Origin: Mesocentrotus franciscanus
Lineage: Eukaryota > Echinodermata > Echinoidea > Camarodonta > Strongylocentrotidae
DNA length: 64,000 nt
Direction: 5' to 3'
Assembly: GCA_037976565.1 (NCBI GenBank)
Contig: CP137666.1
Coordinates: forward strand, 61,192,605-61,256,604
Under the pieces are notes generated by a model. That model was not told the DNA's origin and made no database searches. It saw nothing but the letters and a program-made list of their open reading frames with translations. How positions within the stretch are numbered: the stretch's first letter is position 1; each line of letters starts with the position of its first letter. Shown in pieces: positions 43,101 through 55,275 of this stretch. The position numbers and the translations under genes were made by a program.

Positions 43101-46100
43101 ACTCTACCCCTTCATGCTACCTTGTTTCTTGTTCTCTTCCTCTTGCCTCCTCCCATTCTACTCTACCCCTTCATGCTACCTTGTTTCTTGTTCTCTTCCT
43201 CTTGCCTCCTCTCATTCTACTCTACCCCTTCATGCTACCTTGTTTCTTGTTCTCTTCCTCTTGCCTCCTCTCATTCTACTCTACCCCTTCATGCTACCTT
43301 GTTTCTTGTTCTCTTCCTCTTGCCTCCTCTCATTCTACTCTACCCCTTCATGCTACCTTGTTTCTTGTTCTCTTCCTCTTGCCTCCTCCCATTCTACTCT
43401 ACCCCTTCATGCTACCTTGTTTCTTGTTCTCTTCCTCTTGCCTCCTCCCATTCTACTCTACCCCCTTCATGCTACCTTGTTTCTTGTTCTCTTCCTCTTG
43501 CCTCCTCCCATTCTACTCTACCCCTTTCATGCTACCTTGTTTCTTGTTCTCTTCCTCTTGCCTCCTCTCATTCTACTCTACCCCTTCATGCTACCTTGTT
43601 TCTTGTTCCTCACCTCTTGCCTCCTCTCATTCTACTCTACCCCTTCATGCTACCTTGTTTCTTGTTCTCTTCCTCTTGCCTCCTCCCATTCTACTCTACC
43701 CCCTTCATGCTACCTTGTTTCTTGTTCTCTTCCTCTTGCCTCCTCTCATTCTACTCTACTCCCTTCATGCTACCTTGTTTCTTGTTCCTCACCTCTTGCC
43801 TCCTCTCATTCTACTCTACCCCTTCATGCTACCTTGTTTCTTGTTCTCTTCCTCTTGCCTCCTCCCATTCTACTCTACCCCTTCATGCTACCTTGTTTCT
43901 TGTTCTCTTCCTGTTGTCTCCTCCCATTCTACTCTACCCCTTCATGCTACCTTGTTTCTTGTTCTCTTCTTCTTGCCTCCTCCCATTCTAATCTATCCCC
44001 TTCATGCTACCTTGTTTCTTGTTCTCTTCCTCTTGCCTCCTCCCATTCTACTCTACCCCCTTCATGCTACCTTGTTTCTTGTTCTCTTCCTCTTGCCTCC
44101 TCTCATTCTACTCTACCCCTTCATGCTACCTTGTTTCTTGTTCTCTTCCTCTTGCCTCCTCCCATTCTACTCTACCCCTTCATGCTACCTTGTTTCTTGT
44201 TCTCTTCCTCTTGCCTCCTCCCATTCTACTCTACCCCCTTCATGCTACCTTGTTTCTTGTTCTCTTCCTCTTGTCTCCTCCCATTCTACTCTACCCCCTT
44301 CATGCTACCTTGTTTCTTGTTCTCTTCCTCTTGCCTCCTCTCATTCTACTCTACCCCCTTCATGCTACCTTGTTTCTTGTTCTCTTCCTCTTGCCTCCTC
44401 CCATTCTACTCTACCCCTTCATGCTACCTTGTTTCTTGTTCTCTTCCTCTTGCCTCCTCCCATTCTACTCTACCCCTTCATGCTACCTTGTTTCTTGTTC
44501 TCTTCCTCTTGCCTCCTCCCATTCTACTCTACCTCCTTCATGCTACCTTGTTTCTTGTTCTCTTCCTCTTGCCTCCTCCCATTCTACTCTACCCCTTCAT
44601 GCTACCTTGTTTCTTGTTCTCTTCCTCTTGTCTCCTCTCATTCTACTCTACCCCTTCATGCTACCTTGTTTCTTGTTCTCTTCCTCTTGCCTCCTCCCAT
44701 TCTACTCTACCCCTTCATGCTACCTTGTTTCTTGTTCTCTTCCTCTTGCCTCCTCTCATTCTACTCTACCCCCTTCATGCTACCTTGTTTCTTGTTCTCT
44801 TTCTCTTGCCTCCTCCCATTCTACTCTACCCCTTCATGCTACCTTGTTTCTTGTTCTCTTCCTCTTGCCTCCTCCCATTCTACTCTACCCCTTTCATGCT
44901 ACCTTGTTTCTTGTTCTCTTCCTCTTGCCTCCTCTCATTCTACTCTACTCCCTTCATGCTACCTTGTTTCTTGTTCCTCACCTCTTGCCTCCTCTCATTC
45001 TACTCTACCCCTTCATGCTACCTTGTTTCTTGTTCTCTTCCTCTTGCCTCCTCCCATTCTACTCTACCCCCTTCATGCTACCTTGTTTCTTGTTCTCTTC
45101 CTCTTGCCTCCTCTCATTCTACTCTACTCCCTTCATGCTACCTTGTTTCTTGTTCCTCACCTCTTGCCTCCTCTCATTCTACTCTACCCCTTCATGCTAC
45201 CTTGTTTCTTGTTCTCTTCCTCTTGCCTCCTCCCATTCTACTCTACCCCCTTCATGCTACCTTGTTTCTTGTTCTCTTCCTGTTGTCTCCTCCCATTCTA
45301 CTCTACCCCTTCATGCTACCTTGTTTCTTGTTCTCTTCTTCTTGCCTCCTCCCATTCTAATCTATCCCCTTCATGCTACCTTGTTTCTTGTTCTCTTCCT
45401 CTTGCCTCCTCCCATTCTACTCTACCCCCTTCATGCTACCTTGTTTCTTGTTCTCTTCCTCTTGCCTCCTCTCATTCTACTCTACCCCTTCATGCTACCT
45501 TGTTTCTTGTTCTCTTCCTCTTGCCTCCTCTCATTCTACTCTACCCCTTCATGCTACCTTGTTTCTTGTTCTCTTCCTCTTGCCTCCTCTCATTCTACTC
45601 TACCCCTTCATGCTACCTTGTTTCTTGTTCTCTTCTTCTTGCCTCCTCCCATTCTACTCTACCCCTTCATGCTACCTTGTTTCTTGTTCTCTTCCTCTTG
45701 CCTCCTCCCATTCTACTCTACCCCTTCATGCTACCTTGTTTCTTGTTCTCTTCCTCTTGCCTCCTCCCATTCTACTCTACCCCTTTCATGCTACCTTGTT
45801 TCTTGTTCTCTTCCTCTTGCCTCCTCTCATTCTACTCTACCCCTTCATGCTACCTTGTTTCTTGTTCCTCACCTCTTGCCTCCTCTCATTCTACTCTACC
45901 CCTTCATGCTACCTTGTTTCTTGTTCTCTTCCTCTTGCCTCCTCCCATTCTACTCTACCCCTTCATGCTACCTTGTTTCTTGTTCTCTTCCTCTTGCCTC
46001 CTCTCATTCTACTCTACCCCTTCATGCTACCTTGTTTCTTGTTCCTCACCTCTTGCCTCCTCTCATTCTACTCTACCCCCTTCATGCTACCTTGTTTCTT

Positions 46101-49100
46101 GTTCTCTTCCTCTTGCCTCCTCCCATTCTACTCTACCCCTTCATGCTACCTTGTTTCTTGTTCTCTTCCTCTTGTCTCCTCCCATTCTACTCTACCCCTT
46201 CATGCTACCTTGTTTCTTGTTCTCTTCCTCTTGCCTCCTCCCATTCTACTCTATCCCCTTCATGCTACCTTGTTTCTTGTTCTCTTCCTCTTGCCTCCTC
46301 TCATTCTACTCTACCCCCTTCATGCTACCTTGTTTCTTGTTCTCTTCCTCTTGCCTCCTCCCATTCTACTCTACCCCCTTCATGCTACCTTGTTTCTTGT
46401 TCTCTTCTTCTTGCCTCCTCCCATTCTACTCTACCCCCTTCATGCTACCTTGTTTCTTGTTCTCTTCCTCTTGCCTCCTCCCATTCTACTCTACCCCCTT
46501 CATGCTACCTTGTTTCTTGTTCTCTTCCTCTTGTCTCCTCTCATTCTACTCTACCCCCTTCATGCTACCTTGTTTCTTGTTCTCTTCCTCTTGCCTCCTC
46601 CCATTCTACTCTACCCCCTTCATGCTACCTTGTTTCTTGTTCTCTTCCTCTTGCCTCCTCCCATTCTACTCTACCCCCTTCATGCTACCTTGTTTCTTGT
46701 TCTCTTCCTCTTGCCTCCTCCCATTCTACTCTACCTCATTTGTGCTACCTTGTTTCTTGTTCTCTTCCTCTTGCCTCCTCCCATTCTACTCTACCCCCTT
46801 CATGCTACCTTGTTTCTTGTTCTCTTCCTCTTGTCTCCTCTCATTCTACTCTACCCCCTTCATGCTACCTTGTTTCTTGTTCTCTTCCTCTTGCCTCCTC
46901 CCATTCTACTCTACCCCCTTCATGCTACCTTGTTTCTTGTTCTCTTCCTCTTGCCTCCTCTCATTCTACTCTACCCCCTTCATGCTACCTTGTTTCTTGT
47001 TCTCTTTCTCTTGCCTCCTCCCATTCTACTCTACCCCCTTCATGCTACCTTGTTTCTTGTTCTCTTCCTCTTGCCTCCTCCCATTCTACTCTACCCCTTT
47101 CATGCTACCTTGTTTCTTGTTCTCTTCCTCTTGCCTCCTCTCATTCTACTCTACTCCCTTCATGCTACCTTGTTTCTTGTTCCTCACCTCTTGCCTCCTC
47201 TCATTCTACTCTACCCCTTCATGCTACCTTGTTTCTTGTTCTCTTCCTCTTGCCTCCTCACATTCTACTCTACCCCTTCATGCTACCTTGTTTCTTGTTC
47301 TCTTCCTCTTGCCTCCTCTCATTCTACTCTACTCCCTTCATGCTACCTTGTTTCTTGTTCCTCACCTCTTGCCTCCTCTCATTCTACTCTACCCCCTTCA
47401 TGCTACCTTGTTTCTTGTTCTCTTCCTCTTGCCTCCTCCCATTCTACTCTACCCCCTTCATGCTACCTTGTTTCTTGTTCTCTTCCTGTTGTCTCCTCCC
47501 ATTCTACTCTACCCCCTTCATGCTACCTTGTTTCCTGTTCTCTTCTTCTTGCCTCCTCCCATTCTAATCTATCCCCTTCATGCTACCTTGTTTCTTGTTC
47601 TCTTCCTCTTGCCTCCTCCCATTCTACTCTACCCCTTCATGCTACCTTGTTTCCTGTTCTCTTCCTCTTGCCTCCTCTCATTCTACTCTACCCCCTTCAT
47701 GCTACCTTGTTTCTTGTTCTCTTCCTCTTGCCTCCTCTCATTCTACTCTACCCCTTCATGCTACCTTGTTTCTTGTTCTCTTCCTCTTGCCTCCTCTCAT
47801 TCTACTCTACCCCCTTCATGCTACCTTGTTTCCTGTTCTCTTCTTCTTGCCTCCTCCCATTCTACTCTACCCCCTTCATGCTACCTTGTTTCTTGTTCTC
47901 TTTCTCTTGCCTCCTCCCATTCTACTCTACCCCCTTCATGCTACCTTGTTTCTTGTTCTCTTCCTCTTGCCTCCTCCCATTCTACTCTACCCCTTTCATG
48001 CTACCTTGTTTCTTGTTCTCTTCCTCTTGCCTCCTCTCATTCTACTCTACTCCCTTCATGCTACCTTGTTTCTTGTTCCTCACCTCTTGCCTCCTCTCAT
48101 TCTACTCTACCCCTTCATGCTACCTTGTTTCTTGTTCTCTTCCTCTTGCCTCCTCCCATTCTACTCTACCCCTTCATGCTACCTTGTTTCTTGTTCTCTT
48201 CCTCTTGCCTCCTCTCATTCTACTCTACTCCCTTCATGCTACCTTGTTTCTTGTTCCTCACCTCTTGCCTCCTCTCATTCTACTCTACCCCTTCATGCTA
48301 CCTTGTTTCTTGTTCTCTTCCTCTTGCCTCCTCCCATTCTACTCTACCCCTTCATGCTACCTTGTTTCTTGTTCTCTTCCTGTTGTCTCCTCCCATTCTA
48401 CTCTACCCCTTCATGCTACCTTGTTTCCTGTTCTCTTCTTCTTGCCTCCTCCCATTCTAATCTATCCCCTTCATGCTACCTTGTTTCTTGTTCTCTTCCT
48501 CTTGCCTCCTCCCATTCTACTCTACCCCTTCATGCTACCTTGTTTCTTGTTCTCTTCCTCTTGCCTCCTCTCATTCTACTCTACCCCTTCATGCTACCTT
48601 GTTTCTTGTTCTCTTCCTCTTGCCTCCTCCCATTCTACTCTACCCCCTTCATGCTACCTTGTTTCTTGTTCTCTTCCTCTTGCCTCCTCCCATTCTACTC
48701 TACCCCTTTCATGCTACCTTGTTTCTTGTTCTCTTCCTCTTGCCTCCTCTCATTCTACTCTACTCCCTTCATGCTACCTTGTTTCTTGTTCCTCACCTCT
48801 TGCCTCCTCTCATTCTACTCTACCCCCTTCATGCTACCTTGTTTCTTGTTCTCTTCCTCTTGCCTCCTCCCATTCTACTCTACCCCTTCATGCTACCTTG
48901 TTTCTTGTTCTCTTCCTCTTGCCTCCTCTCATTCTACTCTACTCCCTTCATGCTACCTTGTTTCTTGTTCCTCACCTCTTGCCTCCTCTCATTCTACTCT
49001 ACCCCCTTCATGCTACCTTGTTTCTTGTTCTCTTCCTCTTGCCTCCTCCCATTCTACTCTACCCCCTTCATGCTACCTTGTTTCTTGTTCTCTTCCTGTT

Positions 49101-52100
49101 GTCTCCTCCCATTCTACTCTACCCCCTTCATGCTACCTTGTTTCTTGTTCTCTTCCTCTTGCCTCCTCCCATTCTACTCTACCCCTTCATGCTACCTTGT
49201 TTCTTGTTCTCTTCCTCTTGCCTCCTCCCATTCTACTCTACCCCCTTCATGCTACCTTGTTTCTTGTTCTCTTCCTCTTGCCTCCTCTCATTCTACTCTA
49301 CCCCCTTCATGCTACCTTGTTTCTTGTTCTCTTCCTCTTGCCTCCTCCCATTCTACTCTACCCCTTCATGCTACCTTGTTTCTTGTTCTCTTCCTCTTGC
49401 CTCCTCTCATTCTCTACTCCCTTCATGCTACCTTGTTTCTTGTTCCTCACCTCTTGCCTCCTCTCATTCTACTCTACCCCTTCATGCTACCTTGTTTCTT
49501 GTTCTCTTCCTCTTGCCTCCTCCCATTCTACTCTACCCCTTCATGCTACCTTGTTTCTTGTTCTCTTCCTGTTGTCTCCTCCCATTCTACTCTACCCCCT
49601 TCATGCTACCTTGTTTCTTGTTCTCTTCTTGCCTCCTCCCATTCTACTCTATCCCCTTCATGCTACCTTGTTTCTTGTTCTCTTCCTCTTGCCTCCTCCC
49701 ATTCTACTCTACCCCTTCATGCTACCTTGTTTCTTGTTCTCTTCCTCTTGCCTCCTCTCATTCTACTCTACCCCCTTCATGCTACCTTGTTTCTTGTTCT
49801 CTTCCTCTTGCCTCCTCCCATTCTACTCTACCCCTTCATGCTACCTTGTTTCCTGTTCTCTTCTTCTTGCCTCCTCCCATTCTACTCTACCCCCTTCATG
49901 CTACCTTGTTTCTTGTTCTCTTCCTCTTGCCTCCTCCATTCTACTCTACCCCTTCATGCTACCTTGTTTCTTGTTCTCTTCCTCTTGCCTCCTCTCATTC
50001 TACTCTACCCCTTCATGCTACCTTGTTTCTTGTTCTCTTCCTCTTGCCTCCTCCCATTCTACTCTACCCCCTTCATGCTACCTTGTTTCTTGTTCTCTTC
50101 CTCTTGCCTCCTCCCATTCTACTCTACCCCTTCTTGCTACCTTGTTTCTTGTTCTCTTCCTCTTGCCTCCTCCCATTCTACTCTACCCCTTCATGCTACC
50201 TTGTTTCTTGTTCTCTTCCTCTTGCCTCCTCCCATTCTACTCTACCCCCTTCATGCTACCTTGTTTCTTGTTCTCTTCCTCTTGCCTCCTCTCATTCTAC
50301 TCTACCCCTTCATGCTACCTTGTTTCTTGTTCTCTTCCTCTTGCCTCCTCCCATTCTACTCTACCCCTTCATGCTACCTTGTTTCTTGTTCTCTTCCTCT
50401 TGCCTCCTCTCATTCTACTCTACCCCTTCATGCTACCTTGTTTCTTGTTCTCTTCCTCTTGCCTCCTCCCATTCTACTCTACCCCTTCATGCTACCTTGT
50501 TTCTTGTTCTCTTCCTCTTGCCTCCTCCCATTCTACTCTACCCCCTTCATGCTACCTTGTTTCTTGTTCTCTTCCTCTTGCCTCCTCTCATTCTACTCTA
50601 CCCCCTTCATGCTACCTTGTTTCTTGTTCTCTTCCTCTTGCCTCCTCTCATTCTACTCTACCCCCTTCATGCTACCTTGTTTCTTGTTCTCTTCCTCTTG
50701 CCTCCTCCCATTCTACTCTACCCCTTCATGCTACCTTGTTTCTTGTTCTCTTCCTCTTGCCTCCTCTCATTCTACTCTACCCCTTCATGCTACCTTGTTT
50801 CTTGTTCTCTTCCTCTTGCCTCCTCTCATTCTACTCTACCCCTTCATGCTACCTTGTTTCTTGTTCTCTTCCTCTTGCCTCCTCCCATTCTACTCTACCC
50901 CCTTCATGCTACCTTGTTTCTTGTTCTCTTCCTCTTGCCTCCTCCCATTCTACTCTACCCCTTCATGCTACCTTGTTTCTTGTTCTCTTCCTCTTGCCTC
51001 CTCCCATTCTACTCTACCCCTTCATGCTACCTTGTTTCTTGTTCTCTTCCTCTTGCCTCCTCCCATTCTACTCTACCCCTTCATGCTACCTTGTTTCTTG
51101 TTCTCTTCCTCTTGCCTCCTCTCATTCTACTCTACCCCTTCATGCTACCTTGTTTCTTGTTCTCTTCCTCTTGCCTCCTCTCATTCTACTCTACCCCTTC
51201 ATGCTACCTTGTTTCTTGTTCTCTTCCTCTTGCCTCCTCCCATTCTACTCTACCCCTTCATGCTACCTTGTTTCTTGTTCTCTTCCTCTTGCCTCCTCCC
51301 ATTCTACTCTACCCCTTCATGCTACCTTGTTTCTTGTTCTCTTCCTCTTGCCTCCTCCCATTCTACTCTACCCCTTCATGCTACCTTGTTTCTTGTTCTC
51401 TTCCTCTTGCCTCCTCCCATTCTACTCTACCCCTTCATGCTACCTTGTTTCTTGTTCTCTTCCTCTTGCCTCCTCCCATTCTACTCTACCCCTTCATGCT
51501 ACCTTGTTTCTTGTTCTCTTCCTCTTGCCTCCTCTCATTCTACTCTACCCCTTCATGCTACCTTGTTTCTTGTTCTCTTCCTCTTGCCTCCTCCCATTCT
51601 ACTCTACCCCTTCATGCTACCTTGTTTCTTGTTCTCTTCCTCTTGCCTCCTCTCATTCTACTCTACCCCTTCATGCTACCTTGTTTCTTGTTCTCTTCCT
51701 CTTGCCTCCTCCCATTCTACTCTACCCCCTTCATGCTACCTTGTTTCTTGTTCTCTTCCTCTTGCCTCCTCCCATTCTACTCTACCCCTTCATGCTACCT
51801 TGTTTCTTGTTCTCTTCCTCTTGCCTCCTCCCATTCTACTCTACCCCTTCATGCTACCTTGTTTCTTGTTCTCTTCCTCTTGCCTCCTCCCATTCTACTC
51901 TACCCCTTCATGCTACCTTGTTTCTTGTTCTCTTCCTCTTGCCTCCTCCCATTCTACTCTACCCCTTCATGCTACCTTGTTTCTTGTTCTCTTCCTCTTG
52001 CCTCCTCCCATTCTACTCTACCCCTTCATGCTACCTTGTTTCTTGTTCTCTTCCTCTTGCCTCCTCCCATTCTACTCTACCCCTTCATGCTACCTTGTTT

Positions 52101-53643
52101 CTTGTTCTCTTCCTCTTGCCTCCTCCCATTCTACTCTACCCCTTCATGCTACCTTGTTTCTTGTTCTCTTCCTCTTGCCTCCTCCCATTCTACTCTACCC
52201 CTTCATGCTACCTTGTTTCTTGTTCTCTTCCTCTTGCCTCCTCCCATTCTACTCTACCCCTTCATGCTACCTTGTTTCTTGTTCTCTTCCTCTTGCCTCC
52301 TCCCATTCTACTCTACCCCTTCATGCTACCTTGTTTCTTGTTCTCTTCCTCTTGCCTCCTCCCATTCTACTCTACCCCTTCATGCTACCTTGTTTCTTGT
52401 TCTCTTCCTCTTGCCTCCTCCCATTCTACTCTACCCCTTCATGCTACCTTGTTTCTTGTTCTCTTCCTCTTGCCTCCTCCCATTCTACTCTACCCCTTCA
52501 TGCTACCTTGTTTCTTGTTCTCTTCCTCTTGCCTCCTCTCATTCTACTCTACTCCCTTCATGCTACCTTGTTTCTTGTTCTCTTCCTCTTGCCTCCTCCC
52601 ATTCTACTCTACCCCTTCATGCTACCTTGTTTCTTGTTCTCTTCCTCTTGCCTCCTCCCATTCTACTCTACACCCTTCATGCTACCTTGTTTCTTGTTCT
52701 CTTCCTCTTGCCTCCTCCCATTCTACTCTACCCCCTTCATGCTACCTTGTTTCTTGTTCTCTTCCTCTTGCCTCCTCCCATTCTACTCTGCCTCATTTGT
52801 GCTACCTTGTTTCTTGTTCTCTTCCTCTTGCCTCCTCCCATTCTACTCTACCCCCTTCATGCTACCTTGTTTCTTGTTCTCTTCCTCTTGCCTCCTCCCA
52901 TTCTACTCTACCCCTTCATGCTACCTTGTTTCTTGTTCTCTTCCTCTTGCCTCCTCCCATTCTACTCTACCCCTTCATGCTACCTTGTTTCTTGTTCTCT
53001 TCCTCTTGCCTCCTCCCATTCTACTCTACCCCTTCATGCTACCTTGTTTCTTGTTCTCTTCCTCTTGCCTCCTCCCATTCTACTCTACCCCTTCATGCTA
53101 CCTTGTTTCTTGTTCTCTTCCTCTTGCCTCCTCCCATTCTACTCTACCCCTTCATGCTACCTTGTTTCTTGTTCTCTTCCTCTTGCCTCCTCCCATTCTA
53201 CTCTACCCCTTCATGCTACCTTGTTTCTTGTTCTCTTCCTCTTGTCTCCTCCCATTCTACTCTACCCCATTCATGCTACCTTGTTTCTTGTTCTCTTCCT
53301 CTTGCCTCCTCCCATTCTACTCTACCCCCTTCATGCTACCTTGTTTCTTGTTCTCTTCCTGTTGCCTCCTCCCATTCTACTCTGCCTCCTTTATGCTACC
53401 TTGTTTCTTGTTCTCTTCCTCTTGCCTCCTCCCATTCTACTCTACCCCCTTCATGCTACCTTGTTTCTTGTTCTTTTCCTCTTGTCTCCTCCCATTCTAC
53501 TCTACCCCCTTCATGCTACCTTGTTTCTTGTTCTCTTCCTCTTGCCTCCTCCCATTCTACTCTACCCCCTTCATGCTACCTTGTTTCTTGTTCTCTTCCT
53601 CTTGCCTCCTCCCATTCTACTCTACCCCCTTCATGCTACCTTT
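40106..53643 (+). repeat. Giant minisatellite, 59/60-bp unit, about 228 copies
   Basis: A single uninterrupted array of 13.5 kb. The unit starts TTCATGCTACCTTGTTTC, continues with CTCTTCCTCTTGCC and CATTCTACTCTACC, and ends in four Cs (59 bp) or five Cs (60 bp). Variants change CTCCTCCC to CTCCTCTC, TTGCC to TTGTC, or CTCTTCC to CCTCACC. About 85% of bases in the unit are pyrimidines. The consensus contains no CG dinucleotide and no TAA, TAG or TGA on the plus strand. The edges are more divergent than the core (53,260-53,640). Copy number is length divided by mean unit, not a count. Confidence 0.98.
43500..49660 (+). repeat. Higher-order repeat blocks inside the minisatellite
   Basis: The same order of variant units recurs: a unit with GTTCCTCACC, three units later another, then one with CTTCCTGTTGTCTCC, then one with CTTCTTCTTGCC ending ATTCTAATCTATCCCC. 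The last variant ends at about 44,000, 45,369, 47,576 and 48,469. The GTTCCTCACC unit occurs 13 times by eye, mostly in pairs about 178 bp apart. Confidence 0.85.
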
Positions 53644-54594
53644 CTCCATGTTGCTCAATTATGTGTGTTTTTTTTTAAAGAAGCGCGTCACCTTTTATCT
53701 GGTTTGTCATCATCTTCTTTCGATTTACGCAAGAAAGTACATTAAACAGTTCGACGTTTAAAGGGGCATATCCTGGATTCCGTAAAGGAGGAGGGAAGGG
53801 GGTGAGGACGCAATTCTGAAAAGCAACAAAAAAAAGAAGCATTTTCCCCCCTTTTACGTTCCCTTTTGATGGAAAACTTGATATGTGGCACATGAACACA
53901 ATAAGGGCATATTTCTTGGTTTTCACTTAATGTATGCCAGATCGGTTTTGGAGTGGACACGATTCAGCTGTAACCCCCTTAAATCCTTTACAATGATGCA
54001 TTCAAGGAAAATCACGCTTGGAAATTTCAACCCTCACTTCCTATGGCTAAATTCTTCATTATGAGATTGTGCATAAAACCCCATTAGGACTCATGATTTA
54101 ATCTAAATGATAAGATCTAATCGATCACAATGCGACCTCAGAATTTTTTTTTGTGGTCGCTTCCAAATGAGTCTTCAGACAATCACACACATCTGCAAAG
54201 TATGGTGCTGAAGCAATATATTGGACCATGTAAGAGAAAATGTTGAAGATCATCCCTGATAATTTATTAAATCTAATTTAGTAAATCTAATGTCTAATTT
54301 TGTTTCATTTCGCTTTGAGGTTATCCTTTGTAGATGCCCTTTTTTCCCAGAAAAAGGGTGTCATTATTTTGGCATCTATGATAAATTCCAGTCAACATTT
54401 TTCAAGCATTCCAAAGATTAATTGATGAACGGAATATCAACCTACTTTTGGTTTAACTTAAAATGTAAATACCCTTTTCGATATTCGTTATCAATATAAG
54501 CGTACGGACCGAGTTTCACCAAGGGACTGACGACTCTTGCATAAATGTTATTTTTCAGCCTCTTTATATCACGGTTACATGTAATTTTTCAAAG

Positions 54595-55275
54595 TTTCAT
54601 AATTCCGAAGGTTCCGATTCGCATGATCATTAGTCCGAAGGCTCATCATTCCGAAGGTCCGTTTTCCGAAAAGGTTTCATAATTTCATATATAACAAAGA
54701 ATCCTGTATCGTTTTTCGGAATTAAGAACCCTATTTCATTTTCAGAATTGAGAATCTTGGGAATAATGCAGTGGCAGATCTACGGGAGGGGGTTAGCGGG
54801 TTTAAACCCCACCCCCTTGGGCTGCCAAGTGAAAATGTGATGTGCATAGAAAAACGCCATCATGTGTCCAGACCCACACAGTATCCGCATTGTCATTGGG
54901 TCAAATTGATTTAAAAAGACGTTATCATGCACTGCTTTTTATGGTCTCCATTGTTAGTAGATGCCAGGAAAACATCACTTACGGGGGTTCAAAATAGCTA
55001 TTAAAAAAATATCCTCGCCGCTTCGCGGCTCGTGGACGATGCTCGGCATCGTCAATGGGTCAACCCCCCCCCCCTTTGCAAAAAGCTAGATCCGCCCCAG
55101 CCTGTAATGAACCCTATTACACTAACTGAATTATGAACCTTCGGATAATAATACTTATAATGAAACGCAACAAATGTTCGGAATTATGATCCCTATTTCA
55201 CTTTTGGAATTATTAACTCCTGGTATGGTAAAATTTGCGTTTGGGATTTAGGAACTTTTGGAATTATTTTGATTA
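54595..55275. repeat. Degenerate CGGAATTATGAACC repeat, copy 2, split by an insertion
   Basis: Phrases ATAATTCCGAAGG, TTTTTCGGAATTA and GGAATTATGATCC recur on both sides of the MITE-like element at 54,769-55,104. The same family occurs at 2,105-2,250. Confidence 0.6.
54769..55104 (+). mobile_element. MITE-like element, CAGTGGCGGATC ends, copy 2
   Basis: Left end CAGTGGCAGATCT and right end TAGATCCGCCCCAGCCTG are inverted. A 5-bp TAATG flanks both sides, possibly the remains of a longer target-site duplication. The interior has CGCCGCTTCGCGGCTCG and a run of Cs. Nested in the CGGAATTATG field. Confidence 0.6.

Noticed and set aside
40106..53643. CRISPR-like or telomeric array
   Set aside because: There are no unique spacers between units and no telomere motif; it is a contiguous tandem repeat in a eukaryotic genome.
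40060..53761. Six overlapping plus-strand open frames of 1,187 to 2,790 codons
   Set aside because: They are the three frames of a stop-free minisatellite. Frames shift with each 59-bp unit, start codons are the ATG in TTCATGC of any unit, and the peptides are only Leu/Ser/Pro-rich products of pyrimidine repeats.
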